From Embleya sp049739465 (GTDB lineage: Bacteria; Actinomycetota; Actinomycetes; Streptomycetales; Streptomycetaceae), in the NCBI RefSeq assembly GCF_049739465.1, contig NZ_JBMHHY010000014.1, forward strand, positions 124,001 through 188,000: a stretch of 64,000 bases of DNA, given 5' to 3'. A model generated the notes under the pieces. The model was not told the DNA's origin. It saw only the letters and a list, made by a program, of their open reading frames with translations, and searched no databases. This document shows, piece after piece, positions 1-8,243 of the stretch (positions within the stretch are counted from its first letter, which is position 1; the number at the start of each line of letters is the position of its first letter). The position numbers and the translations under genes were made by a program.

Positions 1-695
1 TCGGTGAGGGGTTCCTCGTGCCGGTCCGGTCCGGTGCTGCGGACCAGGGTGCGGTCGGAGATGGTGATCCGGCCGTCGGCGGTGGGGCGCGAGCAGATCG
101 GCGCGCGGGTGAAGTGCGACGAGGGTGAGGTCTGGTGCCACCAGCAGCCCGCCGCGAAGTCGGGCAACTCGCGGGGCCGCGCCTCCAGGCGATACTCCGG
201 CCGGCCGTCGTGCAGCACGTCGAGATCCCCGTCCGTGCCCTCGACCAGGCGGAACACCCCGCCCGGCTCGACCTGATCCGTACGCACGTCCAGCCGCAGC
301 GGATGGTGGGTGAACCGGCCGAACCCGACGTCGACCAGCCACGGGTGGTCCAGGTCGACCCGCAGGGCCAGGTGGTCGAACGGGATGCCGAGCCGACCCT
401 CGGTATCGAGCGTGCGGGCCGCCAGCAGGGTGACCCGATAGCCCAGCGCGCGCAGCAACAGCGCGAACGTGCCGCCCAGTTCGTAGCAGAAGCCGCCACG
501 CCCACGATCAAGCAGCTTGCCCAGCAGCGCGTCCTCGGCCAATGAGATCGGCCGGCCGAGGTGGATGTCCAGGTTCTCGAACGGGACCGCGAGCAGATGC
601 CGCCACTGGAGCTCGGCCAGCGTGGCCGCGTCGGCACGCGCGGGGCGCGGCATGCCGAGTCGGGCCAGGTAGGCGTCGATACGGGCGTCGTCCAT
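1..695 (-). CDS. Arylamine N-acetyltransferase (partial, C-terminus off window)
   Basis: Read on the minus strand from ATG at 695; the reading frame is still open at base 1, so about 231 residues are seen and the C-terminus is missing. Family members transfer acetyl from acetyl-CoA to arylamines and hydrazines in the cytosol; some actinomycete relatives act as amide synthases in secondary metabolism. The catalytic triad is visible: Cys70 in RGGFCYEL, His108 in FDHLALRV and Asp122 in LVDVGFG, with the usual NAT spacing. The family's Asn after YEL is replaced by Gly (YELGGTFALL). The start is supported by the standard NAT N-terminus (YLARLG, then PFENLDIHLG). The gene diverges from the racemase-like gene at 988. 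Family assignment is firm; the substrate is unknown. Confidence 0.88.
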   Translation of the reverse strand, partial: MDDARIDAYLARLGMPRPARADAATLAELQWRHLLAVPFENLDIHLGRPISLAEDALLGKLLDRGRGGFCYELGGTFALLLRALGYRVTLLAARTLDTEGRLGIPFDHLALRVDLDHPWLVDVGFGRFTHHPLRLDVRTDQVEPGGVFRLVEGTDGDLDVLHDGRPEYRLEARPRELPDFAAGCWWHQTSPSSHFTRAPICSRPTADGRITISDRTLVRSTGPDRHEEPLT

Positions 696-975
696 GGGGT
701 CTCCGTGCGGTGTGGCGGGGGTGGGTCGGCGCCCATCATGCCCAGCGGGCCGGCCGGGCCACGCACCCGCCTCCGCGGATTTCGGGAGGTCGGGGAACAC
801 CCCGGGACCGGCCCGGTCCGGCAGCGGCACCATGCCGGTGCCGCGCTCGGCGAGGTCTGCCCCGTCACCGCGCCCGGCCCGGCGCCTCGCCGCCCGGCCG
901 CGACGTCCGCGTACTCCGGTGAGCGGATCGGCGGCGACACCGCGACCTTGTCGCGTGCCAGGTCGGGCGGGCGGA

Positions 976-981
976 TAGGTT
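976..981 (+). promoter_or_regulatory. Leaderless -10 (TAGGTT) of the racemase-like gene
   Basis: TAGGTT lies six bases before the ATG at 988. The intervening bases are all G, so a G-rich Shine-Dalgarno cannot be fully excluded, but the spacing fits transcription starting at the A of the ATG. Confidence 0.5.
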
Positions 982-987
982 GGGGGG

Positions 988-1809
988 ATGCGTGTCGCGT
1001 TGATCGATTCCGGGATGGGGCTGTTGCCGACGGCCGGGTGGTTGCGGCGGTTGCGGCCGGATCTGGATCTGTTGTTGTGCATGGATCCCGATCACATGCC
1101 GTGGGGGGACCGCGGCGAGGCGGCGATCACCCGGCGCGTGCTGGCCGCCGCCGATTCGGCCGCCGAGCGTGGGGCGGACGGCATCGTGGTGCCCTGCAAC
1201 ACCGCCACGGTCACCGCCCTGGACACCCTGCGGGCGCGGTCCGAGCCGCTGGTGCCGGTGGTCGGCACGGTGCCGGCGATCAAGCCCGCCGCCGCGTCCG
1301 GTGCGCCGTTCGCGGTGTGGGCCACCGTCGCGACCACCGCGAGCGCGTACCAGGCCCGGCTGATCGAGGAGTTCGCCGCAGGGCGGGCGGTGACCCGGGT
1401 GGCGTGTCCGGGACTGGCCGAGGCGATCGACCGGGCCGACGAGGACGCGATCGACGCGGCCGTCGCCGACGCCGCGCGGCGTACGCCGGCGGACTGCGCG
1501 GGCGTGGTGCTCGGCTGTACGCACTACCCGCTGGTCGCCGAGCGGATCGCCGCCGCGCTGCCCGCCGGGACGGCCCTGTACGACAGCGCCGAGGCGGTCG
1601 CCCGACAGACGTTGCGCCGGCTCGACCTGACCGAGGACTCGGCGGCGGCCCCGGGCGACTTCGAGGTGCTGCTGAGCGGACGCCCCGGCATGCTGCCGCC
1701 GGTCGCCCTGGCCTACCCGCTCGGGCGCGCGCTCGCCGCCGGCGGCCGGCTGCCGGTCGATGTGCTGCTCCGGGGCGGTGCGGCGACGGCGCGTGTGCAG
1801 CCGGCCTGA
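988..1809 (+). CDS. murI: Glutamate racemase family protein (MurI-like)
   Basis: The 273-residue length is typical of cofactor-independent glutamate/aspartate racemases. MurI makes D-glutamate for peptidoglycan from L-glutamate by a two-cysteine mechanism in the cytosol. The Asp7-Ser8-Gly9 motif, the first catalytic cysteine Cys70 in PCNTAT and the second, Cys177, in LGCTHYPL are all present. The N-terminal loop is atypical: family members usually have DSGVGGL, whereas this protein has DSGMGLLPTAGW, and PYGD becomes MPWGDR. It could therefore be a second, divergent paralogue and not the housekeeping MurI. It ends 16 bases before the convergent VOC gene. The start rests on the ATG after a leaderless-type -10. 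Confidence 0.75.
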   Translation: MRVALIDSGMGLLPTAGWLRRLRPDLDLLLCMDPDHMPWGDRGEAAITRRVLAAADSAAERGADGIVVPCNTATVTALDTLRARSEPLVPVVGTVPAIKPAAASGAPFAVWATVATTASAYQARLIEEFAAGRAVTRVACPGLAEAIDRADEDAIDAAVADAARRTPADCAGVVLGCTHYPLVAERIAAALPAGTALYDSAEAVARQTLRRLDLTEDSAAAPGDFEVLLSGRPGMLPPVALAYPLGRALAAGGRLPVDVLLRGGAATARVQPA

Positions 1810-1825
1810 CCGCGTCGGGGATCGG

Positions 1826-2227
1826 TTACGCGCCCCAGGAGCGGGTGCACAGGACCAGCCGGTAACCGTCGGGGTCGCTGACGGTGACGCCGAATCGGTC
1901 CCAGTAGGGGTTGTGCGCGACGGTCCGGGTGCCGCCCGCGGCCACCAGGCGGTCCACCAGCGCCGGGTCGATCGGGCCGCCCAGGTAGAGGACGAACAGG
2001 TCGTCGACGGTGGGCGTCGGCGGCAGCGGGTGCTCGGGGTCGCGGGTCAACTCGAAGTGCCAGCCGGCACCCGGGAGGCCGACCATCACCAGGTCGTGCT
2101 CACCGGCGACCCGCTCGGTGGTGCGCCACAGCACCTCCAGGCCCAGGCCCTCGACGTAGAACCGCTCGGCGGCGGCCGGGTCGGCGGACGGACGGGCCAC
2201 TCGTACATGTGTCTCCGCGCTGATCAT
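1826..2227 (-). CDS. VOC (glyoxalase/bleomycin-resistance fold) family protein
   Basis: The protein has 133 residues from ATG 2227. It shows the beta-alpha-beta-beta-beta pattern of the VOC superfamily: an N-terminal SADPAAAERFYVEGLGLEVLW segment and a C-terminal DRFGVTVSDPDGYRLVLC segment. VOC proteins include metal-dependent lyases, dioxygenases and drug-binding resistance proteins; nothing here fixes a substrate. An in-frame ATG 21 codons upstream is less likely, because a TAATCT -10 hexamer sits seven bases before the chosen ATG. It converges with the racemase-like gene and precedes the DrrAB-type exporter on the same strand. Confidence 0.8.
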   Translation of the reverse strand: MISAETHVRVARPSADPAAAERFYVEGLGLEVLWRTTERVAGEHDLVMVGLPGAGWHFELTRDPEHPLPPTPTVDDLFVLYLGGPIDPALVDRLVAAGGTRTVAHNPYWDRFGVTVSDPDGYRLVLCTRSWGA

Positions 2228-2234
2228 GCGGGCG

Positions 2235-2240
2235 AGATTA
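2235..2240 (-). promoter_or_regulatory. Leaderless -10 (TAATCT) of the VOC gene
   Basis: On the minus strand TAATCT is followed by seven bases and then the ATG at 2227, with no Shine-Dalgarno. It decides the start of the VOC gene. Confidence 0.55.
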
Positions 2241-2315
2241 GCGGGTGCCGGCGGGTCGACCCCACCCCGGTCCGGCCGCCCGCCAAGCATCCGCGCGGGC
2301 GGCCGGACCGGTCTG

Positions 2316-3131
2316 CTACACCGACTTGCGGTAGACGCGGAAGGTGCGCATCGACAGCCAGACCGCGAACGCGGCCAACGCGACCAGCGCAGCGCCGCGT
2401 TCGGCCACCATCGCCCAGTCCGGATCCGCGCGCATCGCCGAACGGGCCGAGCGCAGCGCCCAGTCGAGCGGATTGAACCGGGCGATCACCCGGATCCAAT
2501 GCGGCATGTTGGCGGCGGGCAGGAACGCCGAGGACAGGAACGTCAGCGGCAGCAGGAGGAACGTGTTGAGCGCGATCACCGTCTCCCGCTGCCGGGCCAC
2601 CATGCCCAACGCGTTGGAGAAGGCGCCGAAGATGGTGCCCAGGATCGAGGACACCACGATCAGCACCAGGATCCCGACCACCCCGCCCGGGTAGTGCGCG
2701 CCGCCCAGTCGGCCGAGGGCGATCATCACCAGCGACTGGAACGCGGTCGAGCAGCCCTGGGCGACCACGTTCGCGTTGACCAGCGCGCTGCGCCGCAACG
2801 GGGTGACCAGGAAGCGGTTCAGCGTGCCGCGGTCGATCTCTTCCAACACCCCCATCCCGGCCCACATGTTGGCCGAGACCGCGTTCATCACCACGACGCC
2901 GGGGACGAGGTAGTCGAGGTAGGAGCCGGCGCCGAAGCCGGGCAGGTCGGCGACGTTGCGAAAGAGCTGCCCGAACAGGAACAGCCAGATCACCGGCTGG
3001 ATCAGGGTGATGATCAGGTAGGCCGGTTGGCGGAAGAACACCCGGAACTGACGGTCGGTCATGTACCAGGTGTGGGTGATCGCCTCGCGCAGGCCGCCGG
3101 CCCGCACGGCACTCGGGACGGTGATGGTCAT
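2316..3131 (-). CDS. ABC-2 type exporter permease (DrrB-like)
   Basis: This 271-residue integral membrane protein belongs to the ABC2_membrane family (DrrB, daunorubicin-type exporters). After a cytosolic start (WYMTDRQFRVFFRQP) come about six hydrophobic segments, including ITLIQPVIWLFLFGQLF and a segment reading VVGILVLIVVSSILGTIFG. The family signature region around NFLLLPLTFLSSAFLP is seen as LNTFLLLPLTFLSSAFLP before the last helices. Its ATG overlaps the stop of the ATPase gene (ATGA), so the two are translationally coupled and form the exporter. The cargo is unknown; DrrAB relatives export antibiotics or lipids. Confidence 0.9.
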   Translation of the reverse strand: MTITVPSAVRAGGLREAITHTWYMTDRQFRVFFRQPAYLIITLIQPVIWLFLFGQLFRNVADLPGFGAGSYLDYLVPGVVVMNAVSANMWAGMGVLEEIDRGTLNRFLVTPLRRSALVNANVVAQGCSTAFQSLVMIALGRLGGAHYPGGVVGILVLIVVSSILGTIFGAFSNALGMVARQRETVIALNTFLLLPLTFLSSAFLPAANMPHWIRVIARFNPLDWALRSARSAMRADPDWAMVAERGAALVALAAFAVWLSMRTFRVYRKSV

Positions 3132-4255
3132 CGGGTGCCTCCCTCGGTGGCGGTGGCGGTGGTGGTGGCGGTGGCCGGGACGCCGGGGATGTCGTCGGGG
3201 TCGGTGCCGGCGGCGGTGTTCGCGTCGGCGAGACGTCGCCCGGCGTGGCGCAGGTAGACGTCGTCGAGCGAGGGGCGGGTCACGCTGACCGCGCCCACCC
3301 GGGCGCCGGCCCGGTCCAGGGCGGCCAACACCGCCGGTACGGCGGCGGCCCCGTGGTCCGCGCGGGCGCGTACGGTGTGGGCCTCGACGGCGACCTCGCG
3401 GATGTTCGGCACCGCCGCCAGCGCGTCGCGGACCGCCGGCTCGGCCGGATCGAGCAGGTCCACCCGCACCGCGTCGCCGCGCAGTTCGGACTTGAGCTGC
3501 TCGGGGGTGCCCTCGGCGACGACCCGGCCGTGGTCGACGATGGCCAGCCGCGCGGCGAGCCGGTCGGCCTCGTCCAGGTAGTGCGTGGTGAGCAGGATGC
3601 TCAGGCCCTCGGCGGCCAGCCGGCCGATCTCGTCCCACATGTCGGTGCGTGCCTCGGGATCGAGGCCGGTGGTGGGCTCGTCCAGGAAGAGCACTTCCGG
3701 GCGGTGCACCAGGCCGAGCGCGACGTCCAGGCGGCGCTGCATGCCGCCGGAGTAGGTACGGACCGGGCGCCGGGCGGCCTCGGTCAGGCCGAAGCGGTCC
3801 AGGAGGTCGTCGGCACGCCGGCCGGGATCGCGACCGCGCAGGCCGAACAGGCGCGCGGCCAGGATCAGGTTCTCCCGACCGGTGGCGACCGGGTCGGCGC
3901 CGGAGCGCTGGGCGACCACGCCGATCGCCCGGCGGACCAGGGCGGCTTCCCGGACCACGTCGTGGCCGGCCACCCGGGCCGAGCCGGAGTCCGCGGCGGC
4001 CAGCGTGGTGAGGATCTTGACGGTCGTGGACTTGCCCGCACCGTTGGGCCCGAGCAGGCCGAAGACGGTGCCGGGGGCGACGCTCAGGCTCAGCCCGGCC
4101 AGTGCCCGGACGCCCTGCGGCCGGCCCTTGAGCGGGTAGGTCTTGACCAGGTCGTGCGCTTCGATCGCGGGTACGACGTCGGTGCCGGCGCCGCCGGTGT
4201 GCTCGGGCGCGGGCCCGCCCGGGACGGTTGCCGCCGTCCGTGCGGTGTGGTTCAT
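3128..4255 (-). CDS. ABC exporter ATP-binding protein (DrrA-like)
   Basis: This 375-residue ATPase is the partner of the downstream permease. Walker A is GPNGAGKST (about residues 69-77), the signature is YSGGMQRR, Walker B is VLFLDEPTTGLDP, and the switch histidine is in LLTTHYLDEADRL. The C-terminal DUF4162-like region of DrrA proteins follows, ending in a Thr/Ala-rich tail. The start at 4255 has GGAGGG upstream; an in-frame ATG nine codons earlier is possible. A PadR regulator gene on the same strand lies about 200 bases upstream and probably controls this pair, as is common for PadR-exporter neighbours. Confidence 0.92.
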   Translation of the reverse strand: MNHTARTAATVPGGPAPEHTGGAGTDVVPAIEAHDLVKTYPLKGRPQGVRALAGLSLSVAPGTVFGLLGPNGAGKSTTVKILTTLAAADSGSARVAGHDVVREAALVRRAIGVVAQRSGADPVATGRENLILAARLFGLRGRDPGRRADDLLDRFGLTEAARRPVRTYSGGMQRRLDVALGLVHRPEVLFLDEPTTGLDPEARTDMWDEIGRLAAEGLSILLTTHYLDEADRLAARLAIVDHGRVVAEGTPEQLKSELRGDAVRVDLLDPAEPAVRDALAAVPNIREVAVEAHTVRARADHGAAAVPAVLAALDRAGARVGAVSVTRPSLDDVYLRHAGRRLADANTAAGTDPDDIPGVPATATTTATATEGGTR

Positions 4256-4461
4256 GGTGGGGTGGATCCCTCCGGTCGACATGCGGTACGGCGGCGCCGG
4301 ATGGCGCGCCGACCTGCGACAAGAGGACCGGGGATACGATGAGTTCGGTGCACCTCGTACGTGCCGGTCCCTGTTGCCGCAGGGTTTCGGTTCGAGGTTC
4401 CCGGCCCTCGGGCATGGTGTTCGAGCACCGCCCGGGGGCCTGTTTCGGTCCGGATCGTGGG

Positions 4462-5193
4462 TTACGGGGTGGGGTCGTCGATGGCGGTCCCCCGATATCG
4501 GTCGGCGAGTTCGGTCGGCGAGAGTTCCAGGCCCGCGGCGTCGAGTTCGGCCCAGCGGGGCGGGAACTCGCCGGTCTCGTGGAGTCCGCGCCACTCGGCG
4601 ACGCCGGTGAGGGTGCCGTCGGCCAGCTCGGCGAGCAGGCCGCGGATCCAGCCGGCCTCGGCCTCGACCATGGCCAGCTCGTACTCGCTCTCGACCAGGA
4701 ACACCCGTGGCAGGAAGCTCGCGAGGTCGGCCAGCTCGGCCCGGGTGCGCTGCACGTGCGCGTCGAGGGCCTCGACCCGCTGCCGCAGCAGCTCGCTCAC
4801 CCGGTCCGGGCCGAGCACGATCATCAGCGACAACGCGGCCTCGAAGCGCGGGAATTCGTGCACCCGGACGGCGAGCAACTCGCTCAGCCACTCGCGCATC
4901 TCGGTGTCGCCGGCCTCGGTCACCGTGTAGATGGTGCGCTCGGGCCGGCGACCCTCACGATCGGTCCCGGTGGCGGCGATCAGGCCGTGTTTGGCCAGGT
5001 TGCGCACGACCGTGTAGAGCGAACCGAAGTTGATCTTGATGCTGCCCTGTTTGCCGCGGCTGCGCAGCACCTGGGCGATCTCGTAGGGGTGGCGCGGTTG
5101 TTCGGCGACGAGCACCAGCACGGCGAGTGCCAACGTGCTGTCCACCTTGCGCTTGGCCACCCCAACTGCCCCCGTGACTCGATTACTTGCCAC
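4462..5193 (-). CDS. PadR family transcriptional regulator
   Basis: This 243-residue regulator has an N-terminal winged helix (TLALAVLVLVAEQPRHPYEI, then GSLYTVVRNLAKHGLI, then ERTIYTVTEAGD) and a long C-terminal helical Vir_act_alpha-type dimerisation region. PadR proteins are ligand-responsive repressors, often of neighbouring exporters. It is transcribed in the same direction as the DrrAB-type genes, with 206 bases between. The start is the ORF's first ATG; a later start near VAKRKVDSTLALAV would also keep the domain. The ligand is unknown. Confidence 0.87.
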   Translation of the reverse strand: MASNRVTGAVGVAKRKVDSTLALAVLVLVAEQPRHPYEIAQVLRSRGKQGSIKINFGSLYTVVRNLAKHGLIAATGTDREGRRPERTIYTVTEAGDTEMREWLSELLAVRVHEFPRFEAALSLMIVLGPDRVSELLRQRVEALDAHVQRTRAELADLASFLPRVFLVESEYELAMVEAEAGWIRGLLAELADGTLTGVAEWRGLHETGEFPPRWAELDAAGLELSPTELADRYRGTAIDDPTP

Positions 5194-5242
5194 CGAATAT
5201 ACGACGGCGGGCAGTGTGCGTCCAGGGGCAGGTGGCGGTGGT

Positions 5243-6085
5243 TCAGCCGAAGTCGGCGGCGTGGTCGGCGGCCCAGTCGGCGAAGCTGCGGGCCGGAGTG
5301 CCGGTGAGGTCGTACACGGCGGTGGTGATCGGGGCGGGCTGGGGCGGTCCGTCGGCGCCTGCGAGCAGCGCGTCCACGAGGGCGGGCGGACGGCCGTCGG
5401 CGAGCATCCGGGCCCGGGCGGCGGCGATCGGCACCGGCTCGAAGCGCAACGACCGGCCGATCGCCGCGCCGATCAGCCGAACCTGGTCGGCCCGCCCGAG
5501 TACCTCCGGACCGGTCAGGACGTAGGTCGCCGCCGCGTGCGACCCGTGCTCGGTCAGCACCCGGACCGCGGCGGCGGCGATGTCCCGCTCGTGTACCACC
5601 GGCTTGGCGGCCAGGTCCGGGCCGCGCACGACCCCCGTGTCGCGGATCTGCGCGGCCCAGCCCAGTGCGTTGCTCGCGATCGTCTCGGCGCGCAGGATGG
5701 TCCACTCGACGCCGGACTTCGCGATCGCCGCCTCCAGTTCGGCGTGCAGCCCACTGATCGGATCGGGCTGCCGATCCAGGTCGTCCCGCACCCGCGAGGA
5801 GGACAGATACACCACCCGCCGAGCGTGCGCCGCGATCGTGTCCAGCACGCCGGACGCCCCCTCGGCGCTCGGGAACGGCCACACCAGGAACACCGTCTCG
5901 GCCCCGAGAAGCGCGGGGGCGAGGGTCTCCGGCGCCCCCAGATCCCCGCCGACCACCTCGACCTCGCCCGGCAGCGCGGCCTCCTCGGGCCGCCGGACCA
6001 GGGCCCGCACCCCGACCCCTGCGGCCACCAACTGCCCGACCACCTGCCGCCCGACATTCCCGGTCGCCCCGGTCACCAAAATCAT
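5243..6085 (-). CDS. NmrA/NAD(P)H-binding family protein
   Basis: The 280-residue protein begins with the dinucleotide-binding motif ILVTGATGNVGRQVV and has an atypical-SDR body: VEVVGGDLG, VVYLSSSRV, WTILRAETIASN and a C-terminal TGTPARSFADWAADHA. NmrA-like proteins are NAD(P)H sensors or quinone/isoflavone-type reductases. The catalytic Tyr-Lys pair of classical SDRs is absent, as is usual in this family. ATG 6085 is chosen because it places the Rossmann motif at the N-terminus; an ATG 19 codons earlier only adds residues that do not fit the fold. It stands alone, with 107 bases to the upstream antitoxin-like gene. Confidence 0.85.
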   Translation of the reverse strand: MILVTGATGNVGRQVVGQLVAAGVGVRALVRRPEEAALPGEVEVVGGDLGAPETLAPALLGAETVFLVWPFPSAEGASGVLDTIAAHARRVVYLSSSRVRDDLDRQPDPISGLHAELEAAIAKSGVEWTILRAETIASNALGWAAQIRDTGVVRGPDLAAKPVVHERDIAAAAVRVLTEHGSHAAATYVLTGPEVLGRADQVRLIGAAIGRSLRFEPVPIAAARARMLADGRPPALVDALLAGADGPPQPAPITTAVYDLTGTPARSFADWAADHAADFG

Positions 6086-6192
6086 GCGCGTGCCATCCCC
6101 GTGATCGAGGGCCGGCCGATCCGGCCCCGCCGCGACGATCATGCAACCTCAACCGCGCTGGAGGTCAAGGACGGTCGGCGAACGATGGACGC

Positions 6193-6411
6193 CTATCGGT
6201 CCTTCTCCGCCCGATGCCGACGCTCGGCGTCCTGGAGCGCTCCCCAGTGGCGGGCCCGCTCGAAGTGGCCGCCGATACGCGCCGCATGCTCTTGTCGGTC
6301 GGCGTAGAACCGAAGGGCCAGATTGACCGCTGCCGTCGGCGTCCGGGCCCCGGACAAGGCCACGACCCGCTGCAGAGTGTCGTCGTCGAGGTCGATCCGG
6401 GTCTCGGTCAT
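6193..6411 (-). CDS. Orphan VapB-type antitoxin-like protein
   Basis: This 72-residue protein starts MTETRIDLDDDTLQRVV and continues RTPTAAVNLALRFYADRQ, the VapB/DUF2191 pattern of a ribbon-helix-helix DNA-binding N-terminus. VapB proteins neutralise a VapC PIN-domain RNase and repress their own operon. The C-terminal half (about residues 40-72) is rich in His, Arg, Ala and Glu and would be the toxin-binding tail. A clear GGGAGGTG lies upstream of the ATG. No VapC is encoded on either side: the next gene downstream is the NmrA-like protein and upstream is the FBP protein. It is therefore an orphan antitoxin or a solitary regulator. Confidence 0.72.
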   Translation of the reverse strand: MTETRIDLDDDTLQRVVALSGARTPTAAVNLALRFYADRQEHAARIGGHFERARHWGALQDAERRHRAEKDR

Positions 6412-6476
6412 ACCGCACGCACCTCCCTGTGGATGTTCGTGAGGTACAACGAGGCCATGCGTTGCCGGCGTCGGGC

Positions 6477-6971
6477 TCACTCGAGGATCTTGGTCAGGAA
6501 CGTCGACAGGTTCTCCCGCGTGCGGGCAATTTGTTCGTCCACCGTCAGGGTCTCCTCGAAGCGGGCGCCGGGGGCTGCCTGCTTCTTGCCGCGGACGTAG
6601 AGGGAGCAGGCCAGGTCGGTGCAGATGTACACGCCGACCGAGTTGCCCTCGCGGCCGGCTTTGCCGGTCTTTCGGGCGGTCATCAAGGACACGCCGCTGC
6701 CCGGGTGGGTGGTCAGACACAGGGAGCACATGCTGCGGTGCAGGTAGCCGCGGCGCTGGGCGGGGAAGCGCAGGGTCACCCCGACCAGCGTGCCCTCGTG
6801 TTCGGTCACCAGGTAGGTGCGGTCGGGTGCGCCCGGATCGCCCCAGCCCAGGAAGTCCAGCTCGGCCCAGGGGCGTTCGGCCAGGTCACGAGGCATCGGC
6901 AGGCGCTGGGCCTCGCCCTTGGAGCAGTTGACGAACGACGTACGGATGTCCTGCTCGGTCAGTGGGTTCAT
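6477..6971 (-). CDS. FBP-domain zinc-finger protein (FusB/EF-G-binding-like)
   Basis: The 164-residue protein matches the FBP family, which contains the treble-clef zinc finger found in EF-G-binding fusidic acid resistance proteins. A cysteine cluster is seen in SMCSLCLTTHPGSGV and later in VYICTDLACSLYVRG, consistent with four-Cys zinc binding. Upstream are the conserved PLTEQDIRTSFVNCSKGEA and LGWGDPGAPDRTY regions. By family it may bind the ribosomal translocase EF-G and help release it; this is inference. It is divergent from the TetR gene at 7056, and the shared 84-bp intergenic region has an inverted repeat, so the TetR protein probably controls it. Confidence 0.8.
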   Translation of the reverse strand: MNPLTEQDIRTSFVNCSKGEAQRLPMPRDLAERPWAELDFLGWGDPGAPDRTYLVTEHEGTLVGVTLRFPAQRRGYLHRSMCSLCLTTHPGSGVSLMTARKTGKAGREGNSVGVYICTDLACSLYVRGKKQAAPGARFEETLTVDEQIARTRENLSTFLTKILE

Positions 6972-6978
6972 GCGGCGG

Positions 6979-6984
6979 AAGCTA
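6979..6984 (-). promoter_or_regulatory. Leaderless -10 (TAGCTT) of the FBP gene
   Basis: TAGCTT on the minus strand is seven bases before the ATG at 6971 and no Shine-Dalgarno is present. Confidence 0.5.
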
Positions 6985-6998
6985 ACATTGCCTGTGTA

Positions 6999-7026
6999 CT
7001 CTAGGCAAATACCTAGAGGCTCTAGG
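6999..7026. promoter_or_regulatory. Candidate TetR operator: CTCTAGG inverted repeat plus third half-site
   Basis: CTCTAGG (6999-7005), six-base spacer CAAATA, CCTAGAG (7012-7018): a perfect 7-bp inverted repeat. A further direct CTCTAGG follows at 7020-7026. It lies between the divergent FBP and TetR genes, just upstream of the -10 of the FBP gene, so binding there could block both promoters. That the TetR protein binds it is inference from position. Confidence 0.65.
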
Positions 7027-7055
7027 AAGCGCCCGGCGGAGGATGGAGGTGGCAG

Positions 7056-7622
7056 GTGGCTCGGAAGGGACTCACGGCGGACCGGGTGACCCGGGCGGCG
7101 GCGGAGCTGGCGGACGAGGTCGGCTTCGAGAACATCACCCTGACCGCGCTGGCGCGCGGCTTCGGGGTCAAGGACGCGAGCCTGTACTCGCATGTGCGGA
7201 ACATCCAGGAGCTGCGGGTGTGGATCGCGCTGCTGGCCGCCGACGAGATGGCCGACCGGATCGGCGCGGCGGTGGCCGGTCGCGCGGGCAAGGACGCGCT
7301 GATCGCTTTCGCCCGGGCCTACCGTGAGTACGCCCTGGAGCACCCCGGCCGCTACGCGGCCACCCAGGCGCGGATCGATCCGGCGCTGCTGGCCTGCTCC
7401 GACGGCTACCGGCGCAATGTCGAGAACACCTACGCGATGTTGCGCGCCTACGGCTTGGACGAGCCCGATCTGACCGACGCGGGACGGCTGTTGCGCGCCG
7501 CGTTCCACGGCTTCGCGGCGCTGGAGGGCAACGGCGGGTTCGGCCACGTACGCCCGCCGGGCGCGTCTTTCGACCGGGCCGTCGAGGCACTGCACGTGGC
7601 GTTGACGAACTGGCCCGACTGA
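7056..7622 (+). CDS. TetR/AcrR family regulator with WHG-type C-terminal domain
   Basis: This 188-residue protein starts at GTG 7056. The N-terminal HTH reads RVTRAAAELADEVGFENITL then LARGFGVKDASLYSHVRNIQ. The C-terminal region with AFARAYREYALEHPGRYAAT and GRLLRAAFHGFAALE resembles the WHG (TetR_C_33) ligand domain. TetR proteins repress in the absence of a ligand. It likely controls itself and the divergent FBP gene through the inverted repeat at 6999-7026. The effector is unknown. Confidence 0.87.
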   Translation: MARKGLTADRVTRAAAELADEVGFENITLTALARGFGVKDASLYSHVRNIQELRVWIALLAADEMADRIGAAVAGRAGKDALIAFARAYREYALEHPGRYAATQARIDPALLACSDGYRRNVENTYAMLRAYGLDEPDLTDAGRLLRAAFHGFAALEGNGGFGHVRPPGASFDRAVEALHVALTNWPD

Positions 7623-7698
7623 CCCGGTCGATCATGGTGCCATGGTGCCCGGGAGTGGGCCGCCCGCGGGGCGGCTCCGGATCCGTTGGAGGCACGTG

Positions 7699-8226
7699 GT
7701 GACGAAATACGTGGCGCTGCTGCGCGGGATCAACGTGGGCGGGCATCGCAAGGTGCCGATGGCCGACCTGCGCCGGGTGCTGGCCGAGCTGGGCTACACC
7801 GAGGTACGCACGCTGCTGCAGAGCGGGAACGCGGTCTTCGAGGCCGCCGACCGGCCGACCGTGGACCTCGTCGCGGAGATCGAGGCGGGCCTGGCCGCCG
7901 AGTTCGGGTTCGCGGTGGACGTGATGGTGCGAACCGGTGCGGAGCTGCGCGCGGTGGTCGCGGCCAATCCGCTGGAGGTGCGTGATCCGGCCAAGCTCGC
8001 GGTGGCGTTCCTGCGCGCCGTACCGGATCCGGCGGTGTGGGCCGGGCTCGATCCGCAGAGCTACGCGCCGGAGGAGCTTCGGGTGGGGGAGCGCGAGCTC
8101 TACCTCTACTTCCCCGACGGGCTCGGCAGGGCGCGACTGACGCCGATCCTGGCCCGGCGGCTGGGCGACGGGGCGACCGTGCGCAACTGGAACACGGTGC
8201 ACAAGTTGCTGGCGCTGGTGGAGTAG
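7699..8226 (+). CDS. DUF1697 domain protein
   Basis: The 175-residue protein has the DUF1697 opening KYVALLRGINVGGHRKVPMA and then TLLQSGNAVFEA, and ends RNWNTVHKLLAL, all characteristic of this family. The function of DUF1697 is not established. The GTG at 7699 is chosen because TGGAGG lies six bases upstream; the longer frame from 7642 adds a Pro/Arg stretch without family similarity. It ends 52 bases before the ArsR gene and is probably a single transcription unit. Confidence 0.82.
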   Translation: MTKYVALLRGINVGGHRKVPMADLRRVLAELGYTEVRTLLQSGNAVFEAADRPTVDLVAEIEAGLAAEFGFAVDVMVRTGAELRAVVAANPLEVRDPAKLAVAFLRAVPDPAVWAGLDPQSYAPEELRVGERELYLYFPDGLGRARLTPILARRLGDGATVRNWNTVHKLLALVE

Positions 8227-8243
8227 TCCCGGCGTTCGGCGTT

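Noticed and set aside
2316..4415. A 699-residue frame spanning the DrrB-like permease and part of the ATPase gene region
   Set aside because: Only its C-terminal third is the real permease; the rest is antisense-frame shadow of the ATPase gene.
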